In this document: positions 1-5,664 of the stretch, piece by piece
Layout of the letters: every line of letters begins with the position of its first letter
How positions within the stretch are numbered: the first letter of the stretch is position 1
NCBI GenBank assembly: GCA_050049805.1
Contig: JASFVN010000226.1
Location: 1-7,453, forward strand
Length of the DNA stretch: 7,453 nucleotides
From: JABDNZ01 sp050049805
GTDB taxonomy: Bacteria; Gemmatimonadota; Gemmatimonadetes; Longimicrobiales; Gaopeijiaceae
Direction: 5' to 3'
Position numbers and translations under genes: made by a program
Notes under the pieces: model-generated
Seen by the model: the letters and a program-made list of their open reading frames with translations, nothing else
Database searches by the model: none
Told to the model about the DNA's origin: nothing

Positions 1-541
1 CGATGACGCCCGTGAAAAGGTCACCGGCCCCCAGCGGATATTGAACCGGATGGGCGTTGGCACCGAGCCGGTCCTTCATCATCTGAACGACGTTGTCGAA
101 GTCCGAACCGGTCCGATCCATCTTGTTGACGAAGGCGATGCGAGGCACGCCGTAGCGATCCGCTTGCCTCCAGACCGTCTCGGATTGGGGTTCGACACCG
201 CCTACCGCGCAGAACACGGCCACGGCCCCGTCCAGTACGCGGAGGGACCGTTCGACCTCAGCCGTAAAGTCGACGTGTCCGGGAGTGTCGATGATGTTGA
301 TCCGATAGTCGATACCGTTCCGGAGCCAATGGGCCGTGGTGGCTGCGGAGGTGATGGTGATCCCCCGCTCCTGTTCCTGCTCCATCCAGTCCATGGTGGC
401 CGCCCCGTCATGCACCTCGCCCATCCGATGGACCCGGCCCGTATAGAAGAGGATCCGCTCGGTAGTCGTGGTTTTACCGGCATCGATGTGGGCCATGATG
501 CCGATATTTCTGAGCAAGTGAAGGGGGGTAATTCTGGGCAT
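1..541 (-). CDS. fusA: Elongation factor G, N-terminal part (cut by window edge)
   Basis: This is the first 180 residues of EF-G, the GTPase that drives ribosomal translocation and, with RRF, ribosome recycling in the cytoplasm. The reading frame runs off the window start, so the C-terminal three-quarters is missing. Visible GTPase motifs are the P-loop AHIDAGKT (residues 17-24), switch I with RGITITSAATT (about 60-70), DTPGH of G3 (85-89) and NKMD of G4 (139-142). The start ATG at 541 gives MPRITPLHLLRNIGIMAHID, which aligns residue for residue with the usual EF-G N-terminus, so it is preferred although no strong Shine-Dalgarno precedes it. The gene follows rpsG in the conserved str order, but across an unusually long spacer. 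Its position next to rpsG argues for the canonical housekeeping EF-G rather than a paralogue. Identification is by family resemblance read directly from the translation. Confidence 0.97.
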   Translation of the reverse strand, partial: MPRITPLHLLRNIGIMAHIDAGKTTTTERILFYTGRVHRMGEVHDGAATMDWMEQEQERGITITSAATTAHWLRNGIDYRINIIDTPGHVDFTAEVERSLRVLDGAVAVFCAVGGVEPQSETVWRQADRYGVPRIAFVNKMDRTGSDFDNVVQMMKDRLGANAHPVQYPLGAGDLFTGVI

Positions 542-801
542 CTCGAAACGGGCTCTTCTCTCTTTTCTATTCTTCCTTCAGTCCTGTGCAACAAAAAAGA
601 ACGTCGAAACAAGCTGGGCGACCTGTCGGGCCGCGGTTCTTCTGGTTTCCGAATGCAATGACCGCGGGCAACGGCAGCCTCGAAGGACGTAGGGATCTGA
701 GCTCCCGAGGCCCTCCTGGCCCCTCTCGTTTCGGCGCTCCTGAAAACTCACGGGAGGCCTGCCTCTGGCCTATTCAGCCAAAGACCCGGTCCGGTCCTGC
801 T
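542..801. other. Long rpsG-fusA spacer with an inverted repeat
   Basis: This 260-base stretch separates the rpsG stop from the fusA start. I find no convincing gene in it. It contains a perfect 7-base inverted repeat, CCGCGGT at 631-637 and ACCGCGG at 661-667, with a 23-base gap. On the minus strand a T6 run lies downstream at 592-597, too far from the repeat to look like a standard intrinsic terminator. A weak promoter-like pair (TTGCAC, 16 bases, TAGAAA) lies just ahead of fusA but matches consensus poorly, so I do not call it separately. The length is unusual because str-operon spacers here are often only tens of bases. Confidence 0.5.
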
Positions 802-1272
802 CTACCAGCGATAGTGTGCGAACGCCTTGTTTGCCTCCGCCATACGATGAGTGTCTTCCTTCTTCTTGATCGTGGCGCCCTCTCCCCGACTGGCAGCCAT
901 GAACTCGGCGGCCAAGCGTTGGGCCATGGTCTTCTCCCCACGCTGCCGGGCATAGCCGATGAGCCAGCGGATGGCCAGAGCGTTTCGCCTCTCGGGCCGA
1001 ACCTCGATAGGCACCTGGTACGTCGCACCACCAACCCTGCGGCTCTTGACCTCCAGAGCCGGCTTGGCATTGGTCAGGGCCGTTCGAAAAACGTTCAGGC
1101 CCGGCTGGCCCGACTTTTCTTCCACGATGTCTAGGGCATCGTAGAAGATTTTCTCGGCCAGGGACTTCTTCCCATCCAGCATGAGGGCCGTGACGAACTT
1201 TGTTACGGTCGTGGATTCGAAGCGGGAATCCGCCTGAACCTCTCTCCGTTCTGCCCTGGTGCGACGACTCAT
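802..1272 (-). CDS. rpsG: 30S ribosomal protein S7
   Basis: This encodes a 156-residue S7, the primary 16S rRNA-binding protein that nucleates assembly of the 30S head and lies near the E site. The length equals the common bacterial form. The family pattern is clear: VTKFVTALMLDGKKSLAEK near residues 23-41, the hairpin region VGGATYQVPIEV (about 80-91), the RRNALAIRWL helix following it, and the C-terminal KKKEDTHRMAEANKAFAHYRW. The ATG at 1272 gives the standard MSRR start. Only 28 bases separate it from the upstream rpsL stop, consistent with cotranscription from the promoter ahead of rpsL. In E. coli, S7 represses its own operon through a structure in a roughly 100-nt rpsL-rpsG gap; this gap is too short to hold such a structure, so any feedback must work differently. 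Confidence 0.98.
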   Translation of the reverse strand: MSRRTRAERREVQADSRFESTTVTKFVTALMLDGKKSLAEKIFYDALDIVEEKSGQPGLNVFRTALTNAKPALEVKSRRVGGATYQVPIEVRPERRNALAIRWLIGYARQRGEKTMAQRLAAEFMAASRGEGATIKKKEDTHRMAEANKAFAHYRW

Positions 1273-1300
1273 GGATTCTTGCTAGCCCTGGTTTGCGACC

Positions 1301-1672
1301 CTACTTGGGTCGTTTCGCTCCGTATTTTGAACGTCCCTGTCTCCGCTCCGAGACTCCCGAAGTATCCAGTGTACCCCGGATGATGTGGTAGCGGACTCCA
1401 GGAAGGTCCTTAACACGACCACCCCGGATGAGCACGATGGAGTGCTCCTGGAGGTTGTGACCCTCGCCCCCGATGTAGGACGTCACTTCATACCCGTTGG
1501 TCAGCCGGACACGGGCCACTTTCCGAAGGGCCGAGTTGGGCTTCTTCGGCGTGGTCGTATAAACCCGTGTGCAGACCCCCCGGCGTTGCGGATTCTTCTG
1601 CAGAGCAGGGGCCTTGTTCTTCTTGTGGATGGCCTTTCGACCCTTCCGAACAAGTTGGTTGATCGTCGGCAT
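1301..1672 (-). CDS. rpsL: 30S ribosomal protein S12
   Basis: This encodes a 123-residue S12, the decoding-centre protein that monitors tRNA selection. The start MPTINQLVRKGR matches the family start. The frame could be extended 15 codons upstream to a TTG at 1717, but that extension lies in the leader hairpin and is not family-like, so I reject it. Conserved blocks are GVCTRVYTTTPKKPNSALRK (residues 32-51), RVRLTNGYEVTSYIGGEGHN and RGGRVKDLPGVRYH. The lysines hit by streptomycin-resistance mutations (K43/K44 in PKKPNSA and K88 in RVKDLPG) are unaltered, so target-based resistance is not indicated. D89, the residue equivalent to the RimO methylthiolation site, is present. A GGAG lies only three bases ahead of the ATG, a tighter spacing than usual. 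It heads an apparent rpsL-rpsG(-fusA) unit. Confidence 0.98.
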   Translation of the reverse strand: MPTINQLVRKGRKAIHKKNKAPALQKNPQRRGVCTRVYTTTPKKPNSALRKVARVRLTNGYEVTSYIGGEGHNLQEHSIVLIRGGRVKDLPGVRYHIIRGTLDTSGVSERRQGRSKYGAKRPK

Positions 1673-1693
1673 ACGCTCCGGGCTTTCAACGTC

Positions 1694-1715
1694 AAAAAAA
1701 CGCCCTGGTGGGCGC
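1694..1715 (-). terminator. Intrinsic-terminator-like hairpin in the rpsL leader (possible attenuator)
   Basis: Read on the minus strand, the stem CGCCC / GGGCG closes an ACCA tetraloop, is extended by one G-T pair at its base, and runs straight into seven Ts (1694-1700). This is the classic intrinsic-terminator form. It lies downstream of the predicted promoter at 1770-1798 and only 21 bases before the rpsL ATG, so every transcript entering rpsL must pass it. That suggests a conditional attenuator, or a leaky stop that also limits read-through from the pilin genes. An upstream GCCC (in CGGGAGCCCG, about 1723-1732) could pair with the GGGC of the 3' arm and act as an antiterminator. The hairpin is seen directly; the regulatory role is inference. 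Confidence 0.6.
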
Positions 1716-1769
1716 AAAGTGTTCGGGCTCCCGGCCCCGTGCCGGAAACAGCCGCGGTAGAGACTTGAT

Positions 1770-1798
1770 AAGTTAAAGGAGGGTCAAGAAGGTGTCAA
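1770..1798 (-). promoter_or_regulatory. Sigma70-type promoter for rpsL-rpsG-fusA
   Basis: On the minus strand a perfect -35 box TTGACA (1793-1798) is followed by an exact 17-base spacer and a -10 box TAACTT (1770-1775), which matches TATAAT at three positions including the conserved first T, second A and last T. Predicted transcription would start near 1763, giving a leader of about 90 nt before rpsL. It lies between the end of the pilX-like gene and rpsL, so the ribosomal protein genes need not depend on transcription from rpoC or the pilin genes. It was read by eye, with no experimental support. Confidence 0.6.
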
Positions 1799-1882
1799 CG
1801 GAGAAGGAGGCTAGAAATAAGGAAGAAAAGAGAAACGGGTAAACACCTTTCGGTCCCCCCTCTCGTGCCGGCGGCGGATCCG

Positions 1883-3733
1883 TCAGTTGCCGGTATCTGC
1901 TCGGTTCCCCGATGCGATGGCGGAGAAGAATTGATCCACGTCGAATCCAACAGGCTCCACCTGGTAGTACTGCCCTTTCAGGAAGGCCCCTGTGGTCGGG
2001 AAGTACGGCGGCGGCTCCGTGGCGGCACATCTGTCATAGGAGTAGCGCTTCACATAGCCATGGCCGTCCGCTGAACCCACTGCGCCCCGGGTCTCTTGAA
2101 TGATCCCGCCCGTCAGGTAGATGCAACCACGGCCTGCCTGACGCCCCTCGCAGTGCTGGGCAGAAGCGGAACCCGACGTGGCCTCCTCGGCGGTGAAGAT
2201 GTCCAGGGCCAGGACAACACCGTGGAAAAACTCCCCGGTGGATTCATCGTACGTCCTGTAGGACTCACCCGCCGCAGGCTGCCAGGCCGCGTTGATGGCG
2301 TTGTTGGACACGACCACACGCTCGCCCGCGAGGTAACCGGCGATGTCCCCGCAGGTCCCGGCTCCAGGATCCGTGACGTAGGTCAGGTCGTCCCCAAAGA
2401 TGATATTGTCGGTGGCGGCCAGGGTGATGCGACCCCGGATCCTTCCGCTGACGATGGCCTTCCCGTCCACGAAGATCACACCTTTGAAGTCCGGGTTATT
2501 CGGCCGGGTGATGGGCCAAAGATAGTCTGCATCGGCCGGCCGGACCGCCCGGAGCCGGCCGTCGACCGGGCCATTCCATTGTAGCCACCGCCCCTTTCCG
2601 TCGTCCGCCACGAATCCGTTCCAGATTTCGTCGGCACCTCCGAGATAACAACGACGGGAGGGGCTTTCGAGGGCGGCCAATCCATCGTGGCCGTGGACGG
2701 CGGGGTCATGATCAGCGGCCGGGACGAAAACCCCATTGTGATAGTCACCGCAGTTGTAGGTACCGACCAGATCATATACCGTGTCGCATTGGAGGCCCCT
2801 CGATTGGTAGGAGCAGGCTTCCCGGGGTTGAGGCTTCGCCGAGACCCACTCGTAGTCGGAGGACTGGTACACTCTGAAGAACCCCTCGTCTTCATCGCTC
2901 TCGTCACCATCCTCATTCAAATCCACCGCTATGAACTCGATGCGGGTGGTGGCCTCTCCGTCCTCACCCTCCGTGTCGCCAATAATGTGGGTGTGTCCGG
3001 CCTGCGCATGTTTTCTGAGCTTTCCGAGGTCGGCCCGCCCGGGCATTGGAATCACGGGCGAGAACTCCCGATATCCCTTGTCGAAGATGCCATACCAGGA
3101 TTGATCGATCTCCTTTGCCGTCGTGACCTCGTCGTGGAACCTGGCACGGGTGCTATGGATGCTCATCTGGTCGTTGGTATGGACCGGTCCCCAGATGTGG
3201 TCGTTGTCCGCAAAGTAGAGGCCTCCGCCTTCGTTGTCCGTGAAATAGGCGTATTTCGCGAAGCTCTCCTGAAAGACCTCTTGCCTCCGAATCGCCACCC
3301 CGCCGCTCCCGTCCTTCACCACCGAGACCACGCTTCCTGACACGCCGTCCCGACCCGTCGAGCCCCTCGAAGGTCCGAGATAGGTCCAGCGCTCCACGCC
3401 CGGGATGACCTCACCGGACCCGTCCCGAACCGAGACACCGTCCTCGAAGACGACGTAACCGGAGTCCGGAAAGAGGGACTGGCCGGCATTCAGGTGGGCG
3501 CGAGCCATCTCCAGACCGGAATCCGCAAGCCCCACGAGGGCGCTTTGGCGCAGCCAGTGCCGATCCACCAGGAGGTGGTTCGATCCCAGGATGATGGCCC
3601 CCATGACGAGGGCCCCGGTGATGAGAACCACGAGGAGGGTCGTGATCAACGCGATCCCGTCCTCCGCCGATCTTATCTGATTTCTCGGCAGGTGGACGAG
3701 CTCCCCCTCCTTCCTTTGGGCGGGCCCCATCAT
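1883..3733 (-). CDS. Large PilX/GspK-like minor pilin, DUF4900-like
   Basis: This is a 616-residue secreted, single-anchor protein of the PilX-like pilus-assembly type. A basic, prepilin-like leader ends at G26; the hydrophobic segment IALITTLLVVLITGALVMGA follows (27-46), with Thr instead of Glu at +5, as in GspK/PilX-type tip pseudopilins. The ADSGLEMARAHL segment soon after matches the AEAGxE-type helix of this group. The ectodomain is far longer than classical PilX (under 200 residues). It has a VHTND block near residue 185, an acidic EF-hand-like loop DLNEDGDESDED (271-282), a solenoid-like stretch around 417-460 (GVIFVDGKAIVSGRIRGRIT), and eight cysteines, all between 307 and 569. The pattern recalls DUF4900-type proteins, from memory. 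The ATG at 3733 is chosen because it overlaps the pilW-like stop as ATGA; a TTG at 3790 is the only longer start. It is the last gene of the trio; adhesion or tip function is inference. Confidence 0.8.
   Translation of the reverse strand: MMGPAQRKEGELVHLPRNQIRSAEDGIALITTLLVVLITGALVMGAIILGSNHLLVDRHWLRQSALVGLADSGLEMARAHLNAGQSLFPDSGYVVFEDGVSVRDGSGEVIPGVERWTYLGPSRGSTGRDGVSGSVVSVVKDGSGGVAIRRQEVFQESFAKYAYFTDNEGGGLYFADNDHIWGPVHTNDQMSIHSTRARFHDEVTTAKEIDQSWYGIFDKGYREFSPVIPMPGRADLGKLRKHAQAGHTHIIGDTEGEDGEATTRIEFIAVDLNEDGDESDEDEGFFRVYQSSDYEWVSAKPQPREACSYQSRGLQCDTVYDLVGTYNCGDYHNGVFVPAADHDPAVHGHDGLAALESPSRRCYLGGADEIWNGFVADDGKGRWLQWNGPVDGRLRAVRPADADYLWPITRPNNPDFKGVIFVDGKAIVSGRIRGRITLAATDNIIFGDDLTYVTDPGAGTCGDIAGYLAGERVVVSNNAINAAWQPAAGESYRTYDESTGEFFHGVVLALDIFTAEEATSGSASAQHCEGRQAGRGCIYLTGGIIQETRGAVGSADGHGYVKRYSYDRCAATEPPPYFPTTGAFLKGQYYQVEPVGFDVDQFFSAIASGNRADTGN
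2888..2923 (-). other. EF-hand-like acidic loop in the PilX-like protein
   Basis: Twelve codons encode DLNEDGDESDED. Asp, Asn, Asp, Asp, Ser and Asp fall at loop positions 1, 3, 5, 7, 9 and 12, with Gly at 6, which fits a canonical calcium-binding EF-hand or dockerin-type loop. Similar DxDxDG loops are known in the pilus tip protein PilY1. Calcium binding here is inference from the spacing alone. There are no flanking helices that I can confirm. Confidence 0.4.
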
Positions 3734-4902
3734 CTGATCGGAACCGTCACGAAGGAGGATACGGAAAAGGAGGAAAGAGCCGGAGTGCAATCTTGAGCGG
3801 CAATGGCGTACTCGTACGTTCGGCCCATCACCAGGTCCCTGTCCTCATAGACGTATTCGTCCTGCCCGGCGGGAACGCTGAGATAGGGATCCTCCCAATC
3901 GTACGAGCCGGCCGATCTCCTCCAGAGCACATACCGGACAATGTCGTCCTCCCCTTGCCCCTCGTCGGCGGAGCGCCCCCACCTCAGCTTCACGATGGCC
4001 TCGCCGGTTCCGGAAACCTGGAGAGCGGCGGACAGGTTCGCCCCGAGGATCGGCTTCCTCCCGCAGGAGTCCCTTCTACCGAATCCCGTGTTGGGCATCA
4101 GCACGATGCGTGTGATCTCGGAGATCCTCTCCTCTTCCCCCTCTCCCCCATTCGTGGCCGACAGGGTCAAACGCACCGCTCGGATGCTATCCACCAGGCG
4201 AGGCCGTTCCAGGTCGGCTTGGCTGCCCTGGGCTGACACCTCATGGGCCAGGGGCAGCAGAGAGGGAGGGACACTGTCGAGGCCACTGGTGCCCTGGGTC
4301 AGATATCGGAAGAAGGGCTCTCCCTTCACTCGGAGTAGGTTGCGGGCAACCAACTTTGGGTCCTCTGCATTCACCTGCCGGAGCAGGGCGAAATCGTCCT
4401 CCCGGGGGGTCTTCAGGTCTGGCTCGAAATAAAAAATCAGGGTCTCCGCCGTACCTGGCAGGCCGGTCGGGCCCGGATAGGTGATGTCCGGATATTGGAA
4501 GGAGGTGCGGGGGATCGTCGCCTTTTGGGACTTCTGCCAGGCGACGGCGGCTCGCTCTTCCAGGTCCGGATCGAAGAAAACCGCCAGGGGATCGGAGGGA
4601 GTCTTGGTTGCGTAGTCAGCATTGAAAGCCAACACATCTTCATTCGCAAAGACTATCCCTGGCTGGCCAACAGAGAGATTGGTCCCAGCGGTCTGGAGGT
4701 TCTTCTCCAGAACTCCTACTGCCTGCCGCAGGGTTTGGGTGGAGGACATGTAGTCCAGCCCTTTTCTGAAACCCTGGCTTTCTATCTGCAGAAAGGAGAG
4801 GGCCGCCGTCATGGCTACCCCGAACAGCATGAGGGAAACCATGAGCTCCGTGACGGTGAAGCCCGGGGCAGCCGGTCGGCGAAGCATCCTCGCCCCGGTC
4901 AT
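3730..4902 (-). CDS. PilW-like minor pilin with C-terminal fibronectin-III-like domain
   Basis: This encodes a 390-residue prepilin-like protein. The class III signal is textbook: a short basic leader ending PAAPG (G14), then F15-T-V-T-E19 with Glu at +5, and a hydrophobic helix continuing VSLMLFGVAMTAALSFL. The following region (to about 280) resembles PilW/GspJ-type minor pilins, with an early GVLEKNLQTAG helix after the stalk. Residues about 286-388 look like a fibronectin type III fold: KLRWGRS, then VRYVLWRRSAG, then YEDRDLVMGRTYEYAIAAQD with the Y-x-Y corner and a closing SSFSVSSFVTVPI strand. Such a fusion is not usual for PilW. The ATG at 4902 shares its A with the upstream TAA stop (TAATG), indicating translational coupling, and its own stop overlaps the next ATG. 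It would be processed by prepilin peptidase (PilD) and act in a pilus or pseudopilus tip. Confidence 0.85.
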   Translation of the reverse strand: MTGARMLRRPAAPGFTVTELMVSLMLFGVAMTAALSFLQIESQGFRKGLDYMSSTQTLRQAVGVLEKNLQTAGTNLSVGQPGIVFANEDVLAFNADYATKTPSDPLAVFFDPDLEERAAVAWQKSQKATIPRTSFQYPDITYPGPTGLPGTAETLIFYFEPDLKTPREDDFALLRQVNAEDPKLVARNLLRVKGEPFFRYLTQGTSGLDSVPPSLLPLAHEVSAQGSQADLERPRLVDSIRAVRLTLSATNGGEGEEERISEITRIVLMPNTGFGRRDSCGRKPILGANLSAALQVSGTGEAIVKLRWGRSADEGQGEDDIVRYVLWRRSAGSYDWEDPYLSVPAGQDEYVYEDRDLVMGRTYEYAIAAQDCTPALSSFSVSSFVTVPIR

Positions 4903-5306
4903 TACGACACGCCTATGGTTACGGTTCGGGAAATCGGTCTCGCCAAGCCGGGCCCGTCCACGGTGACAGTTATGCTGGTGTAGTCCAGGTATCTGTCCGG
5001 GATCTTCCCTGGCTCCCGAACTCGTCGCAGAACAGTGGAGCGATGGTATCCGGGGAATTCAGGCACTTCGGATTCCGATTCGGAGAAAAGAGAGTCGAGG
5101 TGCTGGTAATCGGGATGCAGCCGAATTCGAAACACTCTGTCCTCCACGGCCTGGAGGGCAAGAGATCTGAGCTCAGCACCCACGGCCACCCGGGTCAACC
5201 GAGCGGTTGTGGATCCCAGCCCGAAAAGGGCGAAGGCCAGGATCACCAGGGAGATCGTAACCTCCACCGTCGAAGAACCCTTTTTGCTCTTCCTTCCCCA
5301 CTGCAT
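4902..5306 (-). CDS. PilV/GspI-like minor pilin
   Basis: This encodes a 134-residue prepilin-like protein, the usual size for PilV/GspI-type minor pilins. With the ATG at 5306 the leader is MQWGRKSKKG, short and basic, cleaved after G10 before S11-S-T-V-E15. Glu is at +5, then a hydrophobic segment VTISLVILAFALFGLGST spans the membrane. Serine at +1 instead of Phe or Met is less common but tolerated. The start is uncertain: GGGGGAG sits nine bases before this ATG, while a perfect AGGAGG at 5338-5343 sits seven bases before an in-frame TTG at 5330, giving an 18-residue leader; a GTG at 5336 is also possible. It is the first gene of the coupled trio (TAATG overlap with the next gene) and follows rpoC after a spacer of about 350 bases. 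No other pilus machinery is visible here. Confidence 0.8.
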   Translation of the reverse strand: MQWGRKSKKGSSTVEVTISLVILAFALFGLGSTTARLTRVAVGAELRSLALQAVEDRVFRIRLHPDYQHLDSLFSESESEVPEFPGYHRSTVLRRVREPGKIPDRYLDYTSITVTVDGPGLARPISRTVTIGVS

Positions 5307-5337
5307 GCGGTCAATCTCCCCCAAACTCAAGGGCACC

Positions 5338-5343
5338 CCTCCT
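5338..5343 (-). promoter_or_regulatory. Perfect Shine-Dalgarno ahead of the pilV-like gene
   Basis: AGGAGG on the minus strand is spaced exactly seven bases from an in-frame TTG at 5330 and is too close to the GTG at 5336 to serve it well. It competes as an explanation with the GGGGGAG (5316-5322) nine bases before the ATG at 5306, so it decides between an 18-residue and a 10-residue prepilin leader. Confidence 0.5.
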
Positions 5344-5559
5344 GGCCTTCGTTAAAAAGGAGCGGTCCTCGTTTCACCCGGGATGGCGCAAGGTCCATGC
5401 CCATCACCTCCCCGAACGCAGATGTTTCCGTGGGAGGCTAAGCCTAGAAAAGACAAAGCGTTAACGGATTCTCAGCGGATTTGGGAGACTTCTGTGGAGC
5501 TACTCTCCACGTACCTGATTCCCTAGCCTCAGAAAAAAATGCAGGAAACAAAGGGCGGG

Positions 5560-5575
5560 ATTCCGAGGCCGGAAT
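5560..5575 (-). repeat. Third hairpin of the rpoC downstream cluster
   Basis: ATTCCG and CGGAAT (6 bp, loop of four) form a compact hairpin immediately after the candidate terminator. With the two preceding stems it makes three hairpins within about 100 bases. Confidence 0.4.
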
Positions 5576-5578
5576 GAA

Positions 5579-5608
5579 AGCGGGGGCGCCGCCTAGGCCA
5601 CCCCCGCT
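5579..5608 (-). terminator. GC-rich hairpin downstream of rpoC, candidate terminator
   Basis: On the minus strand AGCGGGGG (5601-5608) pairs with CCCCCGCT (5579-5586) in an 8-bp stem around a 14-base loop that itself contains the palindrome GCCTAGGC. The stem runs into TTTCATTC, a modest T tract. It lies about 57 bases after the rpoC stop. It is a reasonable but imperfect intrinsic terminator; Rho or read-through into the pilin trio cannot be excluded. Confidence 0.45.
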
Positions 5609-5628
5609 CAGCTTGCTCATGCCTACGC

Positions 5629-5655
5629 TTCCCGGGCCTTTGGACCTCCCGGGAA
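5629..5655 (-). repeat. 8-bp inverted repeat just after rpoC
   Basis: TTCCCGGG and CCCGGGAA (5629-5636 and 5648-5655) form a perfect 8-bp stem with an 11-base loop, nine bases after the rpoC stop codon. No T run follows directly. It is probably the first element of a stacked terminator or an mRNA 3'-end stabiliser. Confidence 0.45.
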
Positions 5656-5664
5656 CCCACGAAT

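Larger units (their letters stand above)
5307..5664. other. Spacer between rpoC and the pilin-like trio
   Basis: This stretch of about 358 bases has no supported gene. On the minus strand it starts with stacked hairpins after the rpoC stop (5560-5655). It then has an isolated T7 run (5533-5539), a 6-bp hairpin GTGGAG/CTCCAC with a 5-base loop (5494-5510), and a small palindrome AGGCTAAGCCT near 5436-5446. It ends with the AGGAGG and GGGGGAG ribosome-binding sites ahead of the pilV-like gene. I looked for a sigma70, sigma54 or c-di-GMP riboswitch signature and found none that convinces, so how the trio is transcribed is unresolved. Confidence 0.5.

Noticed and set aside
41..661. A plus-strand open frame opposite fusA
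   Set aside because: The minus strand encodes an EF-G N-terminus with all GTPase motifs, so this frame is a shadow.
1673..1717. A 15-codon N-terminal extension of S12 from TTG 1717
   Set aside because: It runs through the leader hairpin and T run and is not found in the S12 family, whose start matches MPTINQLVRK.
1799..1882. Intrinsic terminator directly after the pilX-like gene
   Set aside because: The stretch is pyrimidine-rich on the minus strand, but I find only 3-bp stems, not a stable hairpin.
2687..3340. A 217-codon open frame on the plus strand opposite the pilX-like gene
   Set aside because: No ribosome-binding site or family signature; the minus-strand frame has a prepilin N-terminus and coupled neighbours.
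3734..3790. A TTG start 19 codons upstream for the pilX-like gene
   Set aside because: It would overlap the pilW-like gene by 61 bases and lacks a Shine-Dalgarno; the ATGA overlap at 3730-3733 is the usual coupled start.
5341..5560. c-di-GMP riboswitch ahead of the pilin-like genes
   Set aside because: Such switches do precede pilin genes elsewhere, but the conserved GEMM core bases are not present on either strand.
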